In this document: positions 1-7,067 of the stretch, in pieces
Numbering within the stretch: position 1 is the first letter of the stretch
Layout: each line of letters opens with the position of its first letter
Assembly (NCBI GenBank): GCA_945865525.1
Contig: CAMBDY010000018.1
Location: 1 to 37,299, forward strand
DNA from: Nitrospira lenta
Lineage (GTDB): Bacteria; Nitrospirota; Nitrospiria; Nitrospirales; Nitrospiraceae
Direction of reading: 5' to 3'
DNA length: 37,299 nt
The notes under the pieces: model-generated
What the model was told of the DNA's origin: nothing
Seen by the model: the letters and a program-made list of their open reading frames with translations, nothing else
Database searches by the model: none
Position numbers and translations under genes: made by a program

Positions 1-549
1 AATATCTTTACGGCCTTAGCGGCCACACCCTATGACTCGGTTCGAGTCCTTCTCGTCGGGCAGGATCCCTATCCGACTCCTGGCCATGCCCACGGTCTTT
101 GCTTCTCGGTGCAGCCGACTGTTCGTCCGGTGCCACAATCGTTACGCAATGTCTATCGGGAACTTCATGACGATATGGGGTGCAGGATCCCTAATAATGG
201 CTATCTGGAGCCATGGGCAGGGCAGGGCGTGCTTTTGCTCAATACGGCCCTCACGGTCAGGGCCGGCCAAGCCAATTCGCATCACGGACGGGGATGGGAG
301 CCATTCACCGATCGCATAATCGAACTGGTGGCCGCGAAGCAGACGCGGGTGGTTTTTGTTCTGTGGGGTCGCCAGGCGCAGACGAAGCGGGGGCTCATTA
401 CGCAGTCACACCATACAGTGGTTGCAGCGGCGCATCCGTCGCCTTTATCGGTTAGGAAGTTTTACGGGTGTCGATGTTTCTCCCAGGTTAATCGTGAGCT
501 TGTCGAGGCTGGGATGGCCCCGATTGACTGGCAGATTCCAGATGTCTAG
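1..549 (+). CDS. ung: Uracil-DNA glycosylase, family 1 (5' end cut by window)
   Basis: This enzyme removes uracil from DNA to start base-excision repair. The reading frame is already open at base 1, so the start lies outside the window; 182 residues plus the stop are visible. The water-activating motif GQDPYPTPGHAHGL is at visible residues 20-33, with the catalytic Asp at residue 22. It is followed by the LLLNTALTV uracil-recognition segment and, near the end, the HPSPLS loop with its conserved His. The usual GQDPYH has Pro in place of His, a variant I recall from actinobacterial Ung. No other gene in the window obviously shares its function, and no clear terminator follows the stop. Confidence 0.93.
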   Translation, partial: NIFTALAATPYDSVRVLLVGQDPYPTPGHAHGLCFSVQPTVRPVPQSLRNVYRELHDDMGCRIPNNGYLEPWAGQGVLLLNTALTVRAGQANSHHGRGWEPFTDRIIELVAAKQTRVVFVLWGRQAQTKRGLITQSHHTVVAAAHPSPLSVRKFYGCRCFSQVNRELVEAGMAPIDWQIPDV

Positions 550-692
550 CGGCAGGATTCTGAAAAAGTCCCTCAGCGTTGTTCTCGGCTCATCGAAATT
601 CTCCACGCATCCGTGGGGGGACGCCGCCGGTTTCAACGCGCCTGCGATCTTCCCGGACCAACTTTTTGAGCATGCCGCATGCTTGGGTTACG

Positions 693-947
693 CTAGGCCT
701 CAGGATTCGGCACGCTGCCCTCGTGTGCGGCATCCTGTGACCGATCCAGCAGCAACTTTGCGCGTTGAAAGGCGTTAGTTCTGGCTTCCCACTCCGTATT
801 GTAACCTTTTGACGAATCTTGGCCGTGAAGGCCGTCGTCGAGATGGCCGGACTCAGGCATCGTAAACTTGCATAGCCATTTGCCATTTTTGGTCTGGCTG
901 GTGACCAAGATTACTTTCTGGCCTTTTGCGTAGCAAGTTTCTGTCAT
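693..947 (-). CDS. Small conserved-looking hypothetical protein (84 aa)
   Basis: I do not recognise a named family. The protein is hydrophilic, with no signal peptide or membrane segment. It opens MTETCYAKGQKVILVTSQ and has a central WLCKFTMPESG segment. The ATG at 947 is preferred over the in-frame GTG at 953 because GGAG sits five bases upstream of the ATG and would abut the GTG. It is read opposite to ung and on the same strand as the next small gene. The final helix is rich in Arg, Lys and Asp. No function is proposed. Confidence 0.55.
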   Translation of the reverse strand: MTETCYAKGQKVILVTSQTKNGKWLCKFTMPESGHLDDGLHGQDSSKGYNTEWEARTNAFQRAKLLLDRSQDAAHEGSVPNPEA

Positions 948-1039
948 GGGCACTCCGAGGCACGCTCACTCGCCAGAACGACGTATCAATCCTGATGCGT
1001 TTAGCGCGAAGTCCCAAGCTTCGTCGGCTTCGCGCCCCA

Positions 1040-1381
1040 CTAGGCCAGCTTAATAAAGCGATCTGCTGTCAACACGCTCTGGAGCGATTGAGTGACCGCA
1101 CGGCGATAGGGAGCCTTCTGTCGTAGCATAATGACGAGTTCTTCGTCGTCGATGAGAATCGACAAGTCGTCCTCGGTTACTAGCTGTCGATCTGGCGCCC
1201 CGATGTTCATGCGATATTGGGTCTTCCCATCAGGATTTCTGTTGAGACCTGTGACAAGCTCGGTGAGCCCATCGATAAACCCGACATGTCCTTCATGCCG
1301 GTGCTTCACCTTCGTGCCATCTGGGATGCGGACCCAGGCGGATTTAGTTGTTCCTGTCTGTACGGACTTCACGGTATTCAT
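1040..1381 (-). CDS. Hypothetical protein with a probable small beta-barrel (113 aa)
   Basis: No named family is recognised. Residues 20-80 alternate short strands and turns: GTKVKHRHEGHVGFIDG, then GLNRNPDGKTQYRMNIG and a LVTEDDLSIL ending. This resembles small SH3-like or KOW-like barrels in which a basic strand is followed by a regulatory loop; the fold is an inference. The ATG at 1381 is preceded by GGAG eleven bases upstream. The last 30 residues are basic, which would allow nucleic-acid contact but does not prove it. No signal peptide is present. The gene stands alone about 90 bases from the previous minus-strand gene. Confidence 0.6.
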   Translation of the reverse strand: MNTVKSVQTGTTKSAWVRIPDGTKVKHRHEGHVGFIDGLTELVTGLNRNPDGKTQYRMNIGAPDRQLVTEDDLSILIDDEELVIMLRQKAPYRRAVTQSLQSVLTADRFIKLA

Positions 1382-1642
1382 GGTCGTCGTTGCTCCCTGT
1401 AATCCAATACGGAGTGAAGAGTATCTGCCGAGTCTGTATGGCCTGCTTCTCCATGGCGGAGGGACAGTAGTATCTTTCTTTTACCCACCTCAATCAAGAC
1501 GAAATAAATCAGTGCACTCGTGCTGGGGACACAAGGGAGACCTGACGCATAGCCAGAGATACGGTGTCGCTGTCACGAAAGAATTCATGAGGGGATGCAT
1601 AACTTCTACAGTGTAACATTTGGGAGATCGTACCACAGGCAC

Positions 1643-1658
1643 ATTCGCTATAGCGAAT
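1643..1658. promoter_or_regulatory. Perfect 16-bp palindrome, candidate operator
   Basis: ATTCGCTATAGCGAAT reads identically on both strands. It lies immediately upstream of a promoter-like element and 95 bases before the start of the exported protein gene at 1753. A continuous palindrome of this size is typical of a site for a dimeric regulator. The regulator is unknown. Confidence 0.4.
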
Positions 1659-1662
1659 AGGG

Positions 1663-1691
1663 TGGCAAGCTCCCTAGTAAGCCATTATGAT
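1663..1691 (+). promoter_or_regulatory. Possible sigma-70 type promoter for the gene at 1753
   Basis: A TATGAT hexamer (1686-1691, five of six bases of the consensus) lies 17 bases after TGGCAA (1663-1668, a weak -35 match). A second, overlapping TATGAT lies at 1691-1696. The distance to the ATG at 1753 leaves a leader of roughly 55 bases. Confidence 0.35.
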
Positions 1692-1752
1692 ATGATGGTT
1701 GTCACTTGGTAGAGCCAATGTTTATCCATTCTGTTGAGAGGAGATTAGGGTT

Positions 1753-2157
1753 ATGAATCTGACGCACCAGATCATGGGGATCTCTTTGGGGCTCCTTTTG
1801 TGTGCTGGGACAGGCCTTGCCGTAGAGCCAGCAGAGGTGGAAAAGTTCGTGAAGGCCCGCATTGAGATCGGCGAGATGATGACGAGTTATTTTCAGGGTG
1901 GAGAGCAGTTCAAGGCAGGGCAGCGGCCGTCGCCTGAGCAGATGCGCGAAATAGGCGCGGACATCAACGCGAAACTGGGGGCACTCTTGGGGAAGTATAA
2001 TCTGACGGTCGAGGCCTACAGACAGCGGAGTCCAGAGGTTTTTGCCGATGAGGCGGTAATCAAACGGTATCTTTCCGAGCATCTTGATCTCAAGTTACGG
2101 TACGAGGCCCTTCCGATGGATCGGATGGGGCGTGGCAGCAGCGGGAGGGGATACTAG
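1753..2157 (+). CDS. Small exported hypothetical protein (134 aa)
   Basis: The N-terminus is a clear Sec signal peptide: a short polar start, a hydrophobic core around residues 8-20 (IMGISLGLLLCAGTG), and a likely cleavage after LAV or nearby. The mature part is mostly predicted helix and charged, and ends in a Gly/Ser/Arg-rich tail (MGRGSSGRGY). The start is supported by GAGGAG about nine bases upstream. It should be periplasmic. The helical repeats loosely resemble small exported proteins of unknown function; I cannot assign a family. A palindrome and a promoter-like element upstream suggest that it is separately regulated. Confidence 0.7.
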   Translation: MNLTHQIMGISLGLLLCAGTGLAVEPAEVEKFVKARIEIGEMMTSYFQGGEQFKAGQRPSPEQMREIGADINAKLGALLGKYNLTVEAYRQRSPEVFADEAVIKRYLSEHLDLKLRYEALPMDRMGRGSSGRGY

Positions 2158-2254
2158 GCGTTCTTCCTGTGCTTCCGTATTGGGCGGGGGGATGAGTGAG
2201 CCTGGTTGCTAGTTTTAGGCTCCTCCCGTGGAGTAGGCGAACGGAGGCGCAGCG

Positions 2255-2404
2255 GTGAAACAGGGGTATCGATTGGTCATTGTTGATAAAGATGGTGTAC
2301 TGGTTTCCGAATTCCAATTGACAGAGATCGCCTTGGCTCAACCTGAAGCCTTCGTGGAGGCGCTCAAACAGTCAATAGAGCATGTCGAAGAGGAAGAGCC
2401 CTAA
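2255..2404 (+). CDS. Very small hypothetical protein with GTG start (49 aa)
   Basis: A GTG codon follows GGAGG with a seven-base spacer, an excellent ribosome-binding site. It opens a 49-codon frame that begins VKQGYRLVIVDKDGVLVSEF, continues with a helical Leu/Ala/Phe-rich stretch, and ends in an acidic tail (HVEEEEP). The pattern of two short strands followed by a helix looks like a real small domain. It lies about 100 bases after the exported protein gene on the same strand. The function is unknown. Confidence 0.55.
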   Translation: MKQGYRLVIVDKDGVLVSEFQLTEIALAQPEAFVEALKQSIEHVEEEEP

Positions 2405-2550
2405 GTGGCCCGTTACCACCGTTAGCTTGGATTTGCCTGCGGCCTTGCCGAGCACCGTGTTGTGTTGATAGGCGTATGACGGTGGAGGGGATTCGTTCGT
2501 TGTGACGAATGGTCTGTGGGGCGCTGGACGAGTGGCTCGGTAGTAACAAA

Positions 2551-2578
2551 AAGGGGCGCTTCGGATGAAGCGCCCCTT
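2551..2578 (-). terminator. Strong intrinsic terminator of the glycine-rich RRM gene
   Basis: On the minus strand AAGGGGCGCTTC, loop ATCC and GAAGCGCCCCTT form a perfect 12-bp stem followed by a T run. It lies 28 bases after the stop codon of the RRM gene at 2606. This is the clearest terminator in the window. Confidence 0.9.
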
Positions 2579-2605
2579 CTGCAACTTTTGCTGGTTAGCG
2601 CTTCG

Positions 2606-2935
2606 TTAGAAGCGGCTGCGACCGCCGCGATCGCCACCACCGCCACCAAAACGGCCACCACCACCACCGCCACCACCGGTGCGGGGCTCTTGGGGTTTGG
2701 CTTCATTGACAGTCAGGGGACGGCCGTCCATCTGGGTGCCGTTCAATGCCGCAATGGCGGCCTTGGCTTCTTCCTGTGTGGCCATTTCGACGAAGCCGAA
2801 GCCTCGTGATTGCCCGGTGAACTTATCCGTGATTACACGCGCAGACTCGACGGTACCATGCGCGGCAAAGAGGGTGGTGAGCTGTGATTCAGTTGCCGCA
2901 TAGGGCAACCCGCCGACATAAAGTTTTGAACCCAT
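2606..2935 (-). CDS. Glycine-rich RRM RNA-binding protein (109 aa)
   Basis: This is a single RNA-recognition-motif protein. RNP2 is KLYVGGLPY (residues 4-12), RNP1 is RGFGFVEM (44-51), and the barrel closes near residue 80. The tail is a run of glycines with Arg and Phe (residues 87-109), like RGG tails. Proteins of this form in cyanobacteria and other bacteria are cytoplasmic RNA-binding proteins, several of them cold-induced. The ATG at 2935 is preceded by GGAGG with a good spacer; the longer open frame upstream is not needed. A strong terminator follows at 2551-2578, so it is probably its own transcription unit. A second RRM gene lies about 700 bases upstream on the same strand. Confidence 0.93.
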   Translation of the reverse strand: MGSKLYVGGLPYAATESQLTTLFAAHGTVESARVITDKFTGQSRGFGFVEMATQEEAKAAIAALNGTQMDGRPLTVNEAKPQEPRTGGGGGGGGRFGGGGGDRGGRSRF

Positions 2936-3254
2936 GGGGGTTCCTCCTTCTGAAATTGATATTGTCTGCGCCGCGAGAGCGAATACACGAGGGGAAGGAA
3001 CAGGCCGAAGACGCGAACAATGGGGCGGCTTGGGTCGAACTTCCAATCAAGATTCTTGGCAACAACAACATCGGTGATGGGCCGTTCTATTTGCTGTTTC
3101 ATGCGAGGCCCGCCGCATGACACAGAACCATACTAGCAGAGGTGTCCATGAAAAGCTATAGCCCGTGGCACGTGGAACTGTTGGGTCCCAGTGGGGCAGG
3201 GCGTGAGGTGGTGGGTCGAACAAGCTGGGAGCCGAAAGCGTGTAGTCGCCCACT
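2936..3254. other. Intergenic region upstream of the glycine-rich RRM gene
   Basis: No gene is seen here. The region must contain the promoter and leader of the RRM gene at 2935 and the 3' end of the transcript from 3255-3557. I find no terminator hairpin with a T run on the minus strand, so read-through from the upstream genes is possible. Confidence 0.5.
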
Positions 3255-3557
3255 CTATACGTCTGCGGTGCCGGTGGGGCCGGGGCCGTGCCAAATGAGG
3301 TAGGGGGGTTTCTTCATCGTTTCAGCGGAGCGGGGGTAGAGGCGTTGGGCGTAGTTGTATGCCTCTGTTTGCGCTTCCAGACAGGTCGCGGCATCCAGGC
3401 CGTTAGAGACGATGCGGAAGTCCCCTCGGTCATCAGCCTCGATAGTTGCCATATAGAGGGCGCAGGAAAAGCTTCCTTTGTTTGAAGAGGCGGTGCTGAT
3501 CAAGAGATGTGATCCGTTAGGAAACGTTATGATCGGGTCTAGATTGGTGCGGCCCAT
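3255..3557 (-). CDS. Hypothetical protein between two RRM genes (100 aa)
   Basis: I do not recognise the family. The protein opens MGRTNLDPIITFPNGSHLL, followed by a strand-rich N-terminal half, a segment around CALYMATIEADDRGDF, a long helix, and a basic, proline-rich end (PPYLIWHGPGPTG). There is no signal peptide or membrane segment. The start is supported by GGAGA upstream of the ATG at 3557. It lies 54 bases after the second RRM gene on the same strand, so it may be the third gene of a desaturase-RRM-unknown operon. Confidence 0.65.
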   Translation of the reverse strand: MGRTNLDPIITFPNGSHLLISTASSNKGSFSCALYMATIEADDRGDFRIVSNGLDAATCLEAQTEAYNYAQRLYPRSAETMKKPPYLIWHGPGPTGTADV

Positions 3558-3611
3558 GGCTCGCTCTTCTCCGTGACGTGTGAGGTTAGCAGGCGAATTT
3601 TCTGTGCGCTA

Positions 3612-3875
3612 TCAGGCAGGTTGGTTCGCGTAGGGTGTTACATAGAGGTTCAGGATGTGGCCCTCCCATTCGGTGCCTTGAAGGGCGTGCACGGCGTTTG
3701 CGGCTTGTTCTCCCGATCCCATTTCAACGAATCCGTATCCGGCTGACTTGCTGGTATATTTCAACCGGACGACATAAGCTCTGGCAACCAGGCCATATGA
3801 GGCGAAGAGACCGCGTAACTCACAGTCCGAAACCTTGTCCGGGAGTCCCCCCACATAGAGAACCCGCTTTCCCAT
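3612..3875 (-). CDS. Short RRM RNA-binding protein, overlaps desaturase stop (87 aa)
   Basis: This is a minimal RRM: RNP2 VLYVGGLP (residues 5-12), RNP1 AGYGFVEM (45-52), ending soon after the domain without a glycine-rich tail. The ATG at 3875 shares a base with the TGA of the desaturase gene (TGATG), and GAAGGGAAG lies just before it. A 37-residue upstream extension in the same frame lacks family similarity and lies wholly inside the desaturase gene, so I reject it. The overlap suggests translational coupling. Known small bacterial RRM proteins bind RNA in the cytoplasm; the target here is unknown. Confidence 0.9.
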   Translation of the reverse strand: MGKRVLYVGGLPDKVSDCELRGLFASYGLVARAYVVRLKYTSKSAGYGFVEMGSGEQAANAVHALQGTEWEGHILNLYVTPYANQPA

Positions 3876-4825
3876 CAGCTTCCCTTCGTGACCTGTTCGT
3901 TCGTCCGAGTGGGGAGGGCTTCGACATCCGAGCGGGTCCGCAACGATGTCGCAAGCCCCAGTGAAGCGAGTCCACGGATAAGCCATTTCGAAGGGTCAAA
4001 GTGGTACCAGTTGGGACCGTTTCGGAAGTCGGTCGGATACATGTGATGGTAGTTATGGTAGCCCTCGCCGAATGTTACGAGTGAGACCAACCAGCTATCT
4101 CGGCTGGAGTCGGATGTGTCGTGTGGCTGCCGCCCCCATAGGTGGCAGACAGAGTTGATGCAAAACGTCGAGTTGAGCACAGCAAACGTGCGGCCCAGGC
4201 CGGCGAGGAGAAAGCAGCCCACTCCACTCATGAAGCCGTCGTGGAGAAAGCCGATGATAAATGTGCCTGCCAGACCTGAAAGGACTAGCAGGGGGTAATG
4301 TTGATGCTGCCAGATTGCCACGGGGTCGCTTGCGACGCGCGTAGCATATTTAGGATCGGCATATTGATCAGGGGTGAACAGCCATCCGCAGTGGCTATGC
4401 CAGAATCCCAGCTGTGCATTGTAGGGGTCCTTCTCCTCATCGCAATGCGCGTGATGCCGTAGATGATCTGAGGCCCATTTGATGGCGGAGTTCTGTAGGG
4501 CCCAGGCACCTGCGATCAGGAGCGCGCCCTTGACCCAGTTGGGGCAATCGAAACTTCGATGGGTCATCAGTCGATGGTAGCCGACGGTAATGCCCAGCCC
4601 GCTAACGACATAGAGCAGCCCAAAGAGCGACCAGTCTAGCCAGGTATAGTGATAGAGGTACCCATACAGCGGGACTCCGATCAGGGCGCCCATGGCAATG
4701 GCGCAGAAGAGAATCATTGTCCAGATCTTATTATAGCGTCGGCTAATCGCGATCGGGACCCCAGCCGGGGTGAGGGCGATCGTTGGTGTGCGTGGAGCCA
4801 TGCGGTGTGATAGCGTCTGATTCAT
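3875..4825 (-). CDS. Membrane fatty-acid (acyl-CoA/acyl-lipid) desaturase (316 aa)
   Basis: This is a membrane-bound di-iron desaturase that introduces a double bond into acyl chains, probably delta-9. The three histidine boxes are present: HRLMTH (84-89), HLRHH (121-125) and HNYHH (257-261), plus the accessory His after NSVC (228). Hydrophobic segments lie at about 35-55, 65-82, 100-112 and 178-215. The length is normal for the stearoyl-CoA/DesC group. The ATG at 4825 has GAGG a short distance upstream. The stop overlaps the start of an RRM gene, an unusual pairing that suggests a cold or membrane-fluidity response. The electron donor is not encoded nearby. Confidence 0.93.
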   Translation of the reverse strand: MNQTLSHRMAPRTPTIALTPAGVPIAISRRYNKIWTMILFCAIAMGALIGVPLYGYLYHYTWLDWSLFGLLYVVSGLGITVGYHRLMTHRSFDCPNWVKGALLIAGAWALQNSAIKWASDHLRHHAHCDEEKDPYNAQLGFWHSHCGWLFTPDQYADPKYATRVASDPVAIWQHQHYPLLVLSGLAGTFIIGFLHDGFMSGVGCFLLAGLGRTFAVLNSTFCINSVCHLWGRQPHDTSDSSRDSWLVSLVTFGEGYHNYHHMYPTDFRNGPNWYHFDPSKWLIRGLASLGLATSLRTRSDVEALPTRTNEQVTKGS

Positions 4826-5412
4826 AAGGGCCTCGCAGTCCCGAAGGAAGTTTGTATGGTGTCTATAGGCGGCAGTGCACTTTGCATGCCGACTTGATCG
4901 AGATTCGTATTGCCGCGCTGGGTGTGCCGATCGTGAGACTGGACAAGATCCCGTGCGGCATAGCCTAACGCAGTGTGGCGCTTACCCCGATGGCCCCTGT
5001 GCCGAACAAGACGGAAGCAAGAACATCGGTCACGCAGGATCTTAAAGAGGGGAGGATAGCGCGAGGGATCGAATAGCGATCGGACTTCACGGGATCTACT
5101 ATAGCATAGTTTTGCAGGGATAGCGAAACTATGCGTCTGGCATGGCCTCATCGGGTCTATGCCCCACCTGAGAGTGTTTTGACTCGGCATCGGACCGAAC
5201 TCTTTCCTTGCGAAAGTTGACGTCAGGGGAGGCATGCTGTACGATCGGCGACACAGCGTAGTCGCAGTAGTCCGGCGGCGCGACTGTAGATATCATAACG
5301 GACTGCGCGATCGCATCGCGACCAGGCTCTATTGGAGTGGATGCCTTGCTGGTTTCTCTCCCCTCAGCTCTCTGATCCCGTCTTAATGCGATCACACTGA
5401 AAGGATAGTGCA
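4826..5412. other. Long divergent regulatory region between desaturase and RNA helicase
   Basis: These 587 bases separate two divergent genes. The open frames here (for example 4822-5235 and 5129-5395 on the minus strand) have no recognisable domains, signals or good ribosome-binding sites, and I do not call them. The middle holds a strong imperfect palindrome (5104-5134). Long leaders or shared regulatory regions would fit co-regulation of both sides, but this is inference. Confidence 0.5.
5104..5134. repeat. 12-bp stem inverted repeat midway between desaturase and helicase
   Basis: GCATAGTTTTGC and GCGAAACTATGC are separated by AGGGATA. They pair over 12 positions with one G-T wobble. No T run follows on either strand, so it is not a normal terminator. 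It lies about 280 bases from both flanking start codons and could be an operator or a leader hairpin. Confidence 0.5.
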
Positions 5413-6666
5413 GTGGATACCTTCGCTCACACGAGTTTTCATGCCCTTGGTTTGTCTGCGCCCCTGTTGCGGGATTTAACAGCGGCGGGTTTACTGGTTC
5501 CGACTCCCATTCAAGTGCAAGCCATTCCCCCAGCCCTTGAGGGCCGGGACGTCATTGGTTGCGCGCAAACTGGCACGGGGAAGACTGCGGCGTTTGTGGT
5601 GCCTATGATCGAACGGCTTTCGGTCTTGCCGAAAGGGCATCCGCAGGCGTTAGTTCTTGCACCGACTCGAGAATTGGCCTTGCAAATTTTCGAGTCGATC
5701 GAGAAGCTGGGCCGAAGCCACAACATCTCGGCGACGGTCATTGTCGGAGGGAGCGATATGCAGGCGCAGATCAGGGGGTTACGTCAGCGCCCCGACATCC
5801 TGGTCGCTACGCCGGGGCGTTTGTTGGACCATATGTGGAACGGAACGGTCAATATGCTGCCCATTAAAATTTTAGTGCTGGACGAAGCTGACCGCATGCT
5901 TGATATGGGTTTTGCACCACAGATCAATCAGATTCTTGACGCCTTGCCGCTGGAGCGGCAGACGTTGCTATTTTCAGCCACTCTTCCAACCGATGTGACC
6001 CGTTTGGTTCAGGCGAGCCTGCGGGATGCGGTTCGTGTGATGGTGACGCCGCACTCTACGACGGCGGAAGGTGTCACGCAGGCAGTGCACTATACGACAT
6101 TCCATGAAAAGACGAATCTATTGGTGTCATTGCTGGGGGTGGAGCGAGGAACGGTTCTCGTGTTTGCTCGGACTAAGAGCCGAGTCGATCGGCTCGGGCA
6201 GACGTTAGAGCAGGCAGGTCACCGTGTCTCGGTTATCCATGGAGATCGAACCTTGCCGCAGCGCCTCCGTGCACTCGATGGATTTAAGCGCGGGCGAGTA
6301 AGGATTCTTATCGCGACGGACGTTGCCGCCCGTGGAATCGACGTGGCGAATATCGGCCATGTGGTGAATTACGATTTGCCGAGCTCTCCGGAGGACTATA
6401 TCCATCGTATTGGGCGGACAGCTCGGATGAAGATGACTGGGCGAGCCACCAGCTTCGTGACGGCTGAGGATCATGATCAGCTGCGAGCGATTGAGACTTT
6501 GTTGGGGCATGCGGTGCCGTTGGCCGAGGGAAGCCCAGGCCCGGGTCATCGTTCCCATTCAAGGGGAGGGACTGATCGCTCCAGAGGGGAGCGTCAGCGA
6601 TGGGGGAGCCCAGGCGAAGATCGACGCCAGCAGCAGTCAGGTCCTGTCGTGCCTGAGGGAGCGTAG
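5413..6666 (+). CDS. DEAD-box ATP-dependent RNA helicase, RhlE-like (417 aa)
   Basis: This is an RNA helicase of superfamily 2 that uses ATP to unwind RNA duplexes, for example in ribosome assembly or mRNA decay. The Q motif is around residues 30-48, motif I AQTGTGKT at 51-58, Ia PTRELALQI, Ib TPGRLLD, motif II DEAD at 157-160, motif III SAT, motif V ATDVAARGID and motif VI HRIGRTAR at 331-338. After about residue 370 the tail is rich in Arg, Gly and Ser (SHSRGGTDRSRGERQRWG), as in RhlE relatives. The start is GTG with AGGA upstream. It diverges from the desaturase-RRM pair, and cold-induced helicases (CsdA, CrhR) are its functional relatives. Confidence 0.95.
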   Translation: MDTFAHTSFHALGLSAPLLRDLTAAGLLVPTPIQVQAIPPALEGRDVIGCAQTGTGKTAAFVVPMIERLSVLPKGHPQALVLAPTRELALQIFESIEKLGRSHNISATVIVGGSDMQAQIRGLRQRPDILVATPGRLLDHMWNGTVNMLPIKILVLDEADRMLDMGFAPQINQILDALPLERQTLLFSATLPTDVTRLVQASLRDAVRVMVTPHSTTAEGVTQAVHYTTFHEKTNLLVSLLGVERGTVLVFARTKSRVDRLGQTLEQAGHRVSVIHGDRTLPQRLRALDGFKRGRVRILIATDVAARGIDVANIGHVVNYDLPSSPEDYIHRIGRTARMKMTGRATSFVTAEDHDQLRAIETLLGHAVPLAEGSPGPGHRSHSRGGTDRSRGERQRWGSPGEDRRQQQSGPVVPEGA

Positions 6667-6875
6667 GCCTTTCGGTCAAGGGCAGCCAGGACTCAGGTGC
6701 AGGCTAATATTAGAATTTCAGGGCTGCTACCGACGATTCAAAATGATTGGCTGGTCTCGGGCGATGTAGAGGGCATGGCACCTTTGCCAGGCTTGCCGAG
6801 CTTTTCGTCGAACGGTGTGTGAGGGCGTTGTCGGTTGGCGTGACCTGATGCGTGGAGCGTGCCCTCGCATTATCC

Positions 6876-7067
6876 TTAGTAAAGCGGTTCTTGTGGGCCC
6901 CACTGCAGTCCTGCCAAATCCGGATCTTCCCCCCCCTCGGTGCTCGCTGGGCGGTCTGGTTTCTCAGTCTTGCGCTGTTCACGCTTCGCGTCTTTATCTC
7001 GCCGCTGGAGTTGTTTTGCTTTCTCGCGGTCTCGTTTTGCAATGGTTGTTTTTCCTGCTCGTCCGAT
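6876..7067 (-). CDS. Small basic protein with apparent AUC start codon (63 aa)
   Basis: A coding-looking frame runs from 7067 to a TAA at 6876 without any ATG, GTG or TTG near its beginning. A perfect AGGAGG (7078-7073) is followed by five bases and then ATC GGA CGA GCA GGA. The product starts (M)GRAGKTTIAKRDREKAK, has a very basic coiled helix (residues 10-36), and ends with an acidic turn and GEDPDLAGLQWGPQEPLY. From memory, this arrangement (Gly-Lys-Thr start, Lys/Arg helix, EDPDLAG-WGPQ end) matches small unknown proteins in several phyla. The ATT 24 bases further in is too far from the Shine-Dalgarno sequence. The function is unknown; the charge suggests nucleic-acid or ribosome binding. 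Confidence 0.6.
   Translation of the reverse strand: MGRAGKTTIAKRDREKAKQLQRRDKDAKREQRKTEKPDRPASTEGGEDPDLAGLQWGPQEPLY

Larger units (their letters stand above)
1382..1752. other. Intergenic region between two divergent small genes
   Basis: No convincing gene is seen in these 371 bases. The right part holds a perfect 16-bp palindrome (1643-1658) and a promoter-like pair for the gene at 1753, listed separately. The left part should carry the promoter of the minus-strand gene ending at 1381, but I could not pick a convincing one. Confidence 0.6.

Noticed and set aside
2620-2690. CACCAC-rich tract resembling a microsatellite or repeat array
   Set aside because: It is the glycine codon run (GGT/GGC) of the RRM protein tail read on the other strand.
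4822-5395. Two minus-strand open frames in the desaturase-helicase intergenic region
   Set aside because: They overlap each other, have no domains or good ribosome-binding sites, and their composition looks non-coding.
6710-7042. Minus-strand 110-codon frame overlapping the AUC-start gene
   Set aside because: It is read in a different frame from the conserved-looking small protein, has low-complexity polar sequence, and lacks a convincing start signal.
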